From assembly GCA_023422555.1 (NCBI GenBank), contig JAFAGQ010000306.1:1-23482 (forward strand): a stretch of 23,482 bases of DNA, written 5' to 3'. Shown here piece by piece: positions 15,744 to 23,409 of the stretch. The notes beneath the pieces were generated by a model that saw nothing but the letters and a program-made list of their open reading frames with translations, searched no databases and was not told the DNA's origin. The translations under genes and the position numbers were made by a program. Source of the DNA: Pseudomonadota bacterium (GTDB taxonomy: Bacteria; Pseudomonadota; Gammaproteobacteria; Burkholderiales; Burkholderiaceae_B). Position 1 is the stretch's first letter, and each line of letters opens with the position of its first letter.

Positions 15744-18700
15744 ATGCGCATTGTTGTTGATATGCAGGGCATGCAGACCCTCAGCAGAATACGAGGCATT
15801 GGGCGATATACCCAGGCATTTACCCGGGCACTGATTCGAAATGCAGAAGATGCAGAAATCTGGCTCCTGCTGAACAAGAATCTGAATGACCCCGCCGAAC
15901 CGATATTTGACGAATTTTCTGACATCTTACCGCGAGATCGTGTCATTGAATTTAGCGCACCCACCGCTATTACCTGGAATAATCCGGAGTCTTCGTGGAG
16001 GCGGGAAGCGGCTGAACTTCTTCGTGAAACGTTTCTCAAGCAACTGGCGCCAGACGTGGTTTTGGTCACAAGCCTTTTTGAGGGTGCGACAGTCAGCGAT
16101 GCTGTCAGTTCTGTTGGCAAATTGCCTGGGCAGCCCAAAACGGCAGTGATATTTTATGATCTGATTCCTTTTCTGGATCAGAAAAAATATTTGAGTGCTG
16201 ATTGGGTCAGGTCCTGGTATTTCGACAAACTCGAGAGTACAAAACGGGCCGACCTATTGCTGGCAATATCCGATTCCTCCAGGCAGGAGGCGATTGACCA
16301 TCTGCACATACAACCAGATAATATTGTCAATATTTCATCTGCGTGTAGCGATATTTTCAGAAAGGTCACGTATTCTGAAGAAGAACAGCAGCAGTTTAAT
16401 CGCAAGCTTGGTATTTCTGCCCCCTTTGTTCTCTATAACGGCGCCTTTGACAGACGCAAGAATATTGAAAATCTGATTGAAGCATTCTCGCGGCTTTCGG
16501 AAGATCTGAAGACATCACATTTGTTGGTGCTGGCAGGCGGGTGCGAGCCTGGATACAAGACCGAACTGGTTGCGCTGACAGATAAACTGAAAATCACCGA
16601 TCGTGTCGTTATTACAGGACGGGTCACTGATGACGAATTGGTTTATCTTTTTAATACTTGCGAATTAACCGTCAGTCCTTCTTTGCACGAAGGATTCGGT
16701 TTGCCCGCACTTGAGGCCATGGCTTGTGGTGCTCCCTCTATCGGATCCAATCTGACCAGTATTCCAGAAGTGATCGGATTGCCGGATGCGCTGTTTGATC
16801 CGCGAGATCCGGACTCAATTGCTGAGAGAATCAGTCAGATACTGACCGATAGCGACTTCCGGCAGAAACTGAAGGACCATCATCAGGGTCAGGTTCGCAA
16901 GTTTTCGTGGGATAAGGTTGCACAGACTGCGATTGAAGCATTGCGTCAGTTTTCTGTTTCCGGCCAGCAAGCAACAGTCAACTGGAATCACTATTTGCAA
17001 AGCTTGCGTAACGCACGCACAGAACTGATTGATCGCCTGGCTGCGCTCGATTCCGGTACGACCGGCGTATCTGAACAGGATCTCAGAACCCTTGCTGCGT
17101 GCATCGCAGAAAATGAGTCGACCGCAGAACGTATCCATCGTGCACAGAAACTGTCCGAAAAGCTGACGTGGCGCCTTGGAGGACCGTTCGACAGTAGTTA
17201 TAGTCTTGCAATCGTCAATCGTCAGCTTGCGCTTGCCCTTGCCCGACAGGGACATCACGTTGCTCTGCATTCAACTGAAGGCCCCGGAGACTTTGCTGCG
17301 GACCAGGCCTTTCTCAAGGCCAATCCGGAAATTGCACAATTGCATACGTTCAACGGTCAGGTTGACGACGACGAGGTGCAAATCAGCAGCCGGAATCTGT
17401 ATCCGCCGCGTGTTCATGATATGCAGGCGCGAATGAATCTGCTCCATTTGTATGCCTGGGAAGAGTCAGGTTATCCGGTTGACTGGATTGAAAATTTCAA
17501 TGCGTATCTTCAGGGAATTGTTGTAGTCTCCAGTCATGTCAGAAAAGTTCTCGTTGATCATGGCCTGTATATTCCGACAGCAATTTCAGGCAATGGGACT
17601 GACCATTGGGAATCGATTGAAGCAGCTACCGGATTTTCAGTGCCTGGCAAAGGCTTCAAATTTTTGCATGTATCCTCCTGCTTCCCGCGCAAGGGCGTGG
17701 AGGAATTATTGTCGGCTTACGGGCAGGCGTTTACACGTAATGATGATGTGACACTGGTGATCAAGACATTCGCCAATCCGCATAATCTTGTTCACAAGTG
17801 GCTTGAAGCGGAGAAATCGAAGCGCAAGGATTATCCGGATGTTCAGATACTTGAAGAAGATATCACCGAGAATGAACTCAAAAGTCTGTACGCCCAATGT
17901 CAGGCGCTGGTGGCTCCCAGTCGTGCCGAGGGGTTCGGGCTGCCGTTGGCCGAGGCCATACTGTCCGGTTTGCCGGTGATAACAACGAACTGGAGCGGGC
18001 AGACGGATTTTTGCAATGAGAAGACGGCATGGCTTGTTGATTATGATTTTGAGCGAGCGGAAAGCCACCTTAACCTTTTTGATTCTGTTTGGGCGCGCCC
18101 TCGGGTTGATGACCTTGCAAGACAATTGAAAGTGGTTTACGAATTGCCAGAGCAAAAGCGGACTGAAAAAGTATCTGCAGGTCAGAGACTTTTGAAAGAG
18201 CGTTACAAGTGGTCGGATGTCGCCCAAATACATGTCAATGCGGCCAGAGACTGGGCCGAGCAGATTCCGGCTGATAAACCGCGTGTCGGATGGATGACCA
18301 CCTGGAATACCCGTTGCGGTATCGCTACTTATTCCGCTCATCTTCTTGAAAACATGCCCGAAACGGTGACAGTATTTGCTGCGCACACCAGCGAGCTGAC
18401 GGGTTCCGATACGTCAAATATCAAGCGAAGCTGGATTAACGATGACCGTGAGAATCTCAATGAACTTGAACAGGAGATTCGACAAAGCGGCGTGCAGATT
18501 CTGGTCATACAGTTCAATTTCGGTTTCTTCCACCTTGAACATCTGAACCGCTTCATTAACAACCTGACTGATGCCGGGATTCAGGTTGTGATAACCCTTC
18601 ACTCTACCCAGAGTCCGGCAGGAAAACCAGACAAGGATCTTGCGATCCTGCAGGAATCCTTGTCGCGCTGTGCACGGATTCTCGTCCATGCGCCGGGTGA

Positions 18701-19394
18701 TTTGAACCGACTGAAGAAGATGGGGCTGACCGAGAATGTGACGCTGTTCCCGCATGGCGTAAAAGGCGGTTATGCGAATGCGCCACGCGTGAAGCGTGAG
18801 AAAAGTAATTCGCCCTTTGTTATTTCCAGTTATGGTTTTTTCCTGCCTCACAAGGGACTTGTCGAACTGATCGAAGCCGTAGCTGCGCTCAGAAAGCAGA
18901 ACAGGAACGTTGTCCTCAAAATGGTCAACGCAGAATATCCTGTTGCAGACTCCAGGAATCTGATCGATCAGGCTCAGCAGGTTGCCAGAAAGCTGGGAGT
19001 CGCCGCCGATGTTGAGTTCAATACTGCATTTCTTCCCGATGAGGAAAGTTTGAAACTGCTGTCAGAATCGGATTTGATCGTTTATCCGTATCAGGAAACA
19101 GGAGAGTCTGCCAGTGGGGCGGTACGGTATGGACTCGCTCTAGGGGTCCCCGTGGCAGTAACGCCACTATCCATTTTTGACGATGTCGGGCAGGCCGTGT
19201 TCAAACTGCCCGGCACTCAGGTTGCCGACATCACTGAAGGTCTTGCAACTTTGATGGATCAGATTAACGATAATGCGGACTCTGTTACAACAGTGCAGAA
19301 GGTGGCCGACCGATGGCGGCGGGAGCACAGTTATGATCGTCTGTCACAAAGGTTGTTCAATATGCTCAGGGCGTTGTGGCGTGATGCACAGTGA
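15744..19394 (+). CDS. Tri-modular GT4 glycosyltransferase, probable polysaccharide polymerase
   Basis: A 1216-residue cytoplasmic protein made of three GT-B modules. Module 1 (about 1-400) has RIRGIGRYTQAF, NGAFDRRKNIENL and EX7E in HEGFGLPALEA (Glu316, Glu324). After a helical linker (about 400-470), module 2 (about 474-840) has RLGGPFDSSYSLA, HVSSCFPRKGVEEL and EGFGLPLAE (Glu729, Glu737). Module 3 (about 845-1216) starts VGWMTTWNTRCGIATYS and has GFFLPHKGLVEL; its EX7E is altered (Glu1118, with Ala1126 in the second position). E. coli O8/O9a WbdA polymerases are likewise multidomain, with each module making one linkage. The gene begins 3 bases after the methyltransferase stop, with GGTGGA (15731-15736) upstream. 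Probably it extends the D-rhamnose or mannose repeat; linkages are unknown. Confidence 0.88.
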   Translation: MRIVVDMQGMQTLSRIRGIGRYTQAFTRALIRNAEDAEIWLLLNKNLNDPAEPIFDEFSDILPRDRVIEFSAPTAITWNNPESSWRREAAELLRETFLKQLAPDVVLVTSLFEGATVSDAVSSVGKLPGQPKTAVIFYDLIPFLDQKKYLSADWVRSWYFDKLESTKRADLLLAISDSSRQEAIDHLHIQPDNIVNISSACSDIFRKVTYSEEEQQQFNRKLGISAPFVLYNGAFDRRKNIENLIEAFSRLSEDLKTSHLLVLAGGCEPGYKTELVALTDKLKITDRVVITGRVTDDELVYLFNTCELTVSPSLHEGFGLPALEAMACGAPSIGSNLTSIPEVIGLPDALFDPRDPDSIAERISQILTDSDFRQKLKDHHQGQVRKFSWDKVAQTAIEALRQFSVSGQQATVNWNHYLQSLRNARTELIDRLAALDSGTTGVSEQDLRTLAACIAENESTAERIHRAQKLSEKLTWRLGGPFDSSYSLAIVNRQLALALARQGHHVALHSTEGPGDFAADQAFLKANPEIAQLHTFNGQVDDDEVQISSRNLYPPRVHDMQARMNLLHLYAWEESGYPVDWIENFNAYLQGIVVVSSHVRKVLVDHGLYIPTAISGNGTDHWESIEAATGFSVPGKGFKFLHVSSCFPRKGVEELLSAYGQAFTRNDDVTLVIKTFANPHNLVHKWLEAEKSKRKDYPDVQILEEDITENELKSLYAQCQALVAPSRAEGFGLPLAEAILSGLPVITTNWSGQTDFCNEKTAWLVDYDFERAESHLNLFDSVWARPRVDDLARQLKVVYELPEQKRTEKVSAGQRLLKERYKWSDVAQIHVNAARDWAEQIPADKPRVGWMTTWNTRCGIATYSAHLLENMPETVTVFAAHTSELTGSDTSNIKRSWINDDRENLNELEQEIRQSGVQILVIQFNFGFFHLEHLNRFINNLTDAGIQVVITLHSTQSPAGKPDKDLAILQESLSRCARILVHAPGDLNRLKKMGLTENVTLFPHGVKGGYANAPRVKREKSNSPFVISSYGFFLPHKGLVELIEAVAALRKQNRNVVLKMVNAEYPVADSRNLIDQAQQVARKLGVAADVEFNTAFLPDEESLKLLSESDLIVYPYQETGESASGAVRYGLALGVPVAVTPLSIFDDVGQAVFKLPGTQVADITEGLATLMDQINDNADSVTTVQKVADRWRREHSYDRLSQRLFNMLRALWRDAQ

Positions 19395-19503
19395 GCCGAT
19401 AAACGTGTTGATTACGATGACGCGCTTACCTTATAGAGAGGCTAATGCCCCAAACAGTGTCGATATGATGTTTTCGTCAACCACGGCAAGGGCGTTGTTA
19501 TGA
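19384..19503 (+). CDS. Possible 39-codon small ORF between two glycosyltransferase genes
   Basis: An ATG at 19384 opens a 39-codon frame that overlaps the end of the large glycosyltransferase gene by 11 bases and whose TGA overlaps the next ATG (ATGA at 19500-19503). It begins MHSEPINVLITMTRLPYREA and has no recognised domain. No good ribosome binding site precedes it. It fills an otherwise empty 105-base gap and could couple translation, be a remnant, or be chance. Confidence 0.2.
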   Translation: MHSEPINVLITMTRLPYREANAPNSVDMMFSSTTARALL

Positions 19504-20636
19504 CCAGTAAAATTGCAGTCGGTGCGACCGTACTCGCACGAGGCACACGCACGGGACACATAGACGGTATTGGAACCTATACGCAGGCCCTTTGCAGGCA
19601 ATTTGCCCGCATGCCTGGAACTGACGTGAGTACCGTGAGCTGGCAAGAGGACTTGAATTCCGATTTGGGACTTTCCCATCTGACGCTGCCCAGGATCCGT
19701 ATGGAATATGATCTGATTGCAAGTGCAATTACGGGAAAGTCCTCATTCAACAGTGCAGAAATTGAAAAGCGGTTTGCATTATTTCATGCCTCCGACCATT
19801 TTGTGCCGCGACTGCGTAATATACCGGTCATCGCCAGTCTGATGGATCCGATTCCGCTCATGTATCCGGAATGGGTCAATCAGCGCGCCAGAACGTTGAA
19901 AAACTGGTTATTCCGCAAGGAGGCCGCGTGGGCAGATCACTATCTTACGATTTCTCACGCCGTTGTAGATGATCTGGTAACTCATTTCCATATCCCTAGA
20001 AATGACGTCACCGTTGTACCTCTGGGGGTAGATGACATATATTTCACGAGGCCGGATGCGACGATCGAGGCGGAGGTCCTGAAAAAATATGAGCTTGATC
20101 CCGGTTTTTTTCTTTTTATTGGCACGCTTCAGCCCAGAAAAAATCTAAAAACGCTTCTGGAAGCCTTTGTCAAATTACCCTTGAGTACCCGTAAGCGCAA
20201 TCCGCTAATTGTTGCAGGCAGACTTGGTTGGGGATGTGACAATGAAGTCAGTCAGCTAAGGCAATTGGAGAAAGAGGGCGTAGCCAAATGGCTGGATTAC
20301 ATCAGTCTGGACGAAAAAAGAGCCTTACTGTGGACTGCCGGATGCCTGGTATTCCCGTCTTTATACGAAGGCTTTGGCCTGCCCGTGCTCGAAGCATTTG
20401 CCAGCCGTCTTCCCGTCATTGGTTCAGATACTACTGCGCTCGCTGAAGTCATTGGCGACGCCGGTCTGCAGGTCAACCCACTGGATGCTGATGCGATGAG
20501 CAAAGTCATGCAACTTGTCGCAAGCGACGCCTCATTGCAGGCAGAACTTGGCGCCAAAGGACAGCAAAGAGCACGTCAATATACGTGGAAGGCAACTGCA
20601 GAAAAAACGGTTGAAGTCTATAAGAAATTTATGTAA
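19500..20636 (+). CDS. GT4 glycosyltransferase, WbdB/WbpY-like
   Basis: A 378-residue GT-B enzyme with HIDGIGTYTQALCRQF near the N terminus, FIGTLQPRKNLKTLLEAF for donor phosphate binding and EX7E in YEGFGLPVLEAF (Glu290, Glu298). There is no signal peptide or membrane span. ATG 19500 is supported by AAGGG (19488-19492) at 7 bases. The N-terminal motif and the PRKN motif resemble module 1 of the preceding three-module protein, suggesting the two belong to one subfamily and may have arisen by duplication. It is the last glycosyltransferase of the run; an adaptor or second repeat-forming transferase (as WbdB or WbpY) is the likely job, inferred from context. Donor is probably GDP-mannose or GDP-D-rhamnose. 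Confidence 0.86.
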   Translation: MTSKIAVGATVLARGTRTGHIDGIGTYTQALCRQFARMPGTDVSTVSWQEDLNSDLGLSHLTLPRIRMEYDLIASAITGKSSFNSAEIEKRFALFHASDHFVPRLRNIPVIASLMDPIPLMYPEWVNQRARTLKNWLFRKEAAWADHYLTISHAVVDDLVTHFHIPRNDVTVVPLGVDDIYFTRPDATIEAEVLKKYELDPGFFLFIGTLQPRKNLKTLLEAFVKLPLSTRKRNPLIVAGRLGWGCDNEVSQLRQLEKEGVAKWLDYISLDEKRALLWTAGCLVFPSLYEGFGLPVLEAFASRLPVIGSDTTALAEVIGDAGLQVNPLDADAMSKVMQLVASDASLQAELGAKGQQRARQYTWKATAEKTVEVYKKFM

Positions 20637-20677
20637 CCAGCCGGGCAAAGGGTACGCATCACAGGGAGTCAAGCAGG

Positions 20678-22786
20678 ATGTCATCGCCAGAAGTTTCAAA
20701 TTATCGCGCGGATATCGACGGTCTGCGTGCAGTTGCAATACTGGCAGTCCTTCTTTTTCACGCCTTTCCAGAACAGATTACAGGCGGATTCATAGGTGTG
20801 GACGTTTTCTTTGTCATTTCGGGTTACCTGATATCCACCATTGTATTTGCCCATTTCCATAGTGGTACCTGGCGCTTTGCCGACTTTTATCGTCGTCGAA
20901 TTAAGCGTTTGTTCCCCGCATTGATTGTCGTGCTCGTTGCAACATTGTATTTTGGCTGGAATGCACTGTTTGCAGAGGAATATATGCAACTGGGACAGCA
21001 CGTTACTGCGGGCTCCTGGTTTGTCCAGAATTTCCTGCTGTGGAGTGAGGCAGGTTACTTCGACGTCGCGTCGACCCTTAAGCCACTCACACATTTATGG
21101 TCCCTCGCGATTGAAGAACAATTCTACCTTGTTTATCCAGCGCTCATTTTTCTGCTTTGGCGATGCCGGTCGAGTATGTTCGGCATACTGATGCTTCTGT
21201 TTGTACTTTCTTTTGGATATAACGTTTATCTGATAGATCGCAACGAAGTCGCACTTTTTTATTCTCCTTTAACCCGCGCATGGGAGTTGTTGAGTGGCAG
21301 CCTGCTTGCCTATGGGCCTTATTTATCAAGTCACGCGCAAAATGGTAACGTCTTTTTACGCATTATTTCCAGAGCGAAAATACTCGAAGTGCAATCATCG
21401 GTATTGCCCGCAAGTGTGGCAAATAATTTATCATCGCTTGTTGGTTTATTGCTGATTCTTCTTGGCGTATTTGGTATTCGGGATGGTCACAACTATCCGG
21501 GGTTGCATGCAATCTTAGCGGTTCTAGGGGCATTTCTGTTGATTCGCGCAGGTGCAGCATCATGGGCAAATAAGTATCTCCTCGCTCATCCGCTCATGGT
21601 GTTTATCGGTCTGATCAGTTATCCGCTTTATCTTTGGCACTGGCCGGTTTTGTCGTACCTGCATATACTTGTGCCAGACTCCTCGCCCACGGCTCGTTTT
21701 ATCGCGGTTGCCATTTCTGTTGTGTTGGCGTGGCTGACCTATCGTCTGGTCGAGATTCCGTTACGCTTTCGCAAGCACGCTGACAGGCTGATCACAGGCG
21801 TGCTTTGCAGCGCGATGGTTCTTATTTCCATAGCTGGCTATTCAGTGGCGCAATTTCGGGGCATTCCAGAAAGACCGGTCATTGCTGCCAACCCCGTCAT
21901 GGAGTCCGGAAAAACATTGACGCAGCCCCTGGCGCATATCCAGAAAGGTTGCGGATTGCCAGAAGAGGATGTCAAAGACTTTTATGGGTGTTTGCATGAC
22001 TCCCGTGGCCATCCGAAATTGGCCCTGTATGGGGACAGTAAGGCAGGAACATTTGCGATGGGATTATTGAGTCGTTCGACACCGGATAATGCCTGGTTAT
22101 TTATAGGCGGTAACGGTCCTGAAGGAGGGACCGTTCCGGTCATTGACTCCGAATTCGCGCCCTATGTGCCGTATACTGCGCTGACGCAAAAAGCATTCAG
22201 GGCAATTTCACAGAATCAGGATATTGAAGTTGTTGTGCTATATACTGCCACTCGTGCACTTTTTCAGCTGCCGGATGAAAAATCGCTGTCTCAACTGCCG
22301 GATAGTCCCTGGGCCGATGTAGCCTACAAGGGGTTGAACAAAGCAGTGGAACTATTAATTCAGGCAGGCAAGAAAGTGGTTTTGATGGTGGACAATCCAA
22401 CGTTGCCGGATCCGAAAGTGTGTATTGGACGCGTTACGGAATTCGGGTGGCTGAATTCGGCCCTGGATCTCAGGCCCGTCTCTCATTGTCAGATTTCCTA
22501 TGATATGCAGTTGAAACTGTCGGACAAGTATCGGCAGGTATTGGATAAGACGCGCAGCAATCATCCGGACAAAATCAGAATCTTTGATCCTACCCAGCTG
22601 CTTTGCGATATGAAAAGCAGGGAGTGCTCTTCATTATTGAACGGCAGACTGATGTACAGCAATACAGATCACATATCAGAAGAAGGTGGCATGAGAATAG
22701 CGGACAAGCTTGTGCCGTTTGTAGAGCGATTCATGCGAAATGAGCCCACAGAAGACCAATTTAATCTTCAACGCTTTACGCCGTAA
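20678..22786 (+). CDS. Acyltransferase-3 / SGNH fusion protein, probable polysaccharide O-acyltransferase
   Basis: A 702-residue inner-membrane protein of the OafA/YrhL type. The N-terminal acyltransferase-3 domain (about 8-390) starts with YRADIDGLRAVAIL and has the family histidine in LLFHAF (His28), GVDVFFVISGYL (40-51) and about ten membrane segments, including YPLYLWHWPVLSYL. The C-terminal periplasmic part (about 430-690) is an SGNH hydrolase-like domain with ALYGDSKAG (Ser454), GGNGPEGG and NTDHISEEGG (His665). Such fusions pass acetyl groups across the membrane and attach them to surface glycans. ATG 20678 has AGGGAG (20663-20668) at 9 bases. Its place right after the glycosyltransferases suggests it acetylates this polysaccharide. 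The motif ends GDSK rather than the usual GDSH. Confidence 0.92.
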   Translation: MSSPEVSNYRADIDGLRAVAILAVLLFHAFPEQITGGFIGVDVFFVISGYLISTIVFAHFHSGTWRFADFYRRRIKRLFPALIVVLVATLYFGWNALFAEEYMQLGQHVTAGSWFVQNFLLWSEAGYFDVASTLKPLTHLWSLAIEEQFYLVYPALIFLLWRCRSSMFGILMLLFVLSFGYNVYLIDRNEVALFYSPLTRAWELLSGSLLAYGPYLSSHAQNGNVFLRIISRAKILEVQSSVLPASVANNLSSLVGLLLILLGVFGIRDGHNYPGLHAILAVLGAFLLIRAGAASWANKYLLAHPLMVFIGLISYPLYLWHWPVLSYLHILVPDSSPTARFIAVAISVVLAWLTYRLVEIPLRFRKHADRLITGVLCSAMVLISIAGYSVAQFRGIPERPVIAANPVMESGKTLTQPLAHIQKGCGLPEEDVKDFYGCLHDSRGHPKLALYGDSKAGTFAMGLLSRSTPDNAWLFIGGNGPEGGTVPVIDSEFAPYVPYTALTQKAFRAISQNQDIEVVVLYTATRALFQLPDEKSLSQLPDSPWADVAYKGLNKAVELLIQAGKKVVLMVDNPTLPDPKVCIGRVTEFGWLNSALDLRPVSHCQISYDMQLKLSDKYRQVLDKTRSNHPDKIRIFDPTQLLCDMKSRECSSLLNGRLMYSNTDHISEEGGMRIADKLVPFVERFMRNEPTEDQFNLQRFTP

Positions 22787-22789
22787 ACC

Positions 22790-22796
22790 AGGAGGA
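22790..22796 (+). promoter_or_regulatory. Strong Shine-Dalgarno of a small ORF
   Basis: AGGAGGA lies 9 bases before the ATG at 22806 and is the closest match to the anti-SD sequence that I noticed in the window. The GtrA gene that follows has only a weak GGA of its own, so this site may serve both through translational coupling. Confidence 0.55.
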
Positions 22797-22805
22797 TCTG
22801 CAAGT

Positions 22806-22901
22806 ATGCCGGGCAAGACGGGTCTTTCGGGATTCAAACGTTGCGCGTTGAGCCAGCTTGCGGGCTGGGGACTTTTGAACGCCGTATGTTGGATTGATTA
22901 A
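22806..22901 (+). CDS. Candidate 31-residue small protein coupled to gtrA-like gene
   Basis: The ATG at 22806, 19 bases after the acyltransferase stop, opens a 31-codon frame ending in TAA at 22899-22901, which overlaps the next ATG as TAATG. The peptide starts MPGKTGLSGFKRCALSQLAG and ends in a short hydrophobic run with WGLLNAVCWID. It has two cysteines and resembles no family I know. The main support is the strong ribosome binding site and the exact stop-start overlap. It may be a genuine small membrane-associated protein or a leader that sets GtrA translation; chance remains possible. Confidence 0.4.
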   Translation: MPGKTGLSGFKRCALSQLAGWGLLNAVCWID

Positions 22902-23302
22902 TGAAATCCCTGCTGAAACAGTTCTTTTGGTTTGCCGTGGCTGGAACGGCGGGTTTTGTGGTTGACGCCAGTGTTCTGTATTTATTGAAGGATTTGCTGG
23001 GCAATTACTGGGCACGGACCATTTCCTTTTTATTTGCCGTATGTGCAACCTGGATCATTAACCGCAATTTTACATTTTCCGACCGCAAGTCAAGCAAAAC
23101 AGTCCTGGGGGAGTTTGCCAGCTATCTGGGCATGATGCTGGCCGGTGGCGCCGCCAATCTGCTTTGTTATATGCTACTGGTATGGCGCTTTGAACTGATT
23201 CGTCAGCACCCCGTGCTGGGAGTTGTCGCAGGAAGTATTGCAGGCATGATGATCAATTACCTGCAGCTTCGACTCATCATGTTCCGACATCCAAGAGTCT
23301 AG
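22901..23302 (+). CDS. GtrA-like polytopic membrane protein
   Basis: A 133-residue protein with four predicted membrane spans (about 10-30, 38-54, 70-93, 104-122). AGTAGFVVDASVLYLL, WIINRNFTF and a C-terminal NYLQLRLIMF fit the GtrA family (PF04138). Family members are thought to flip undecaprenyl-phosphate-linked sugars across the inner membrane for glycan side-branch addition, usually with a GtrB glycosyltransferase and a serotype-specific GtrC. No GtrB is in the window; it could lie downstream. The ATG at 22901 overlaps the stop of the small ORF and has only GGA (22891-22893) as its own ribosome site. The flanking acyltransferase genes support a glycan-modification role. Confidence 0.87.
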   Translation: MKSLLKQFFWFAVAGTAGFVVDASVLYLLKDLLGNYWARTISFLFAVCATWIINRNFTFSDRKSSKTVLGEFASYLGMMLAGGAANLLCYMLLVWRFELIRQHPVLGVVAGSIAGMMINYLQLRLIMFRHPRV

Positions 23303-23409
23303 TGAGATGGAATGAAAACTTTATTTACAGAAACATTCCGTCTTCGGCAAATGCCACATCATCATTTTGTATTAACATATCTGCGGTATAAACAACAAGA
23401 AAGGCCCTG

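Noticed and set aside
17706..18386. 226-codon open frame on the minus strand opposite the three-module glycosyltransferase
   Set aside because: It lies wholly within module 2 and the start of module 3, and its translation is rich in Arg, His and Cys with no motif, as expected of an antisense shadow.
15744..19394. Frameshifted or fused separate genes rather than one long glycosyltransferase
   Set aside because: The frame is open throughout, no ribosome site or overlap was noticed at the module borders, and multidomain polymerases of this sort are known from E. coli O8/O9a.
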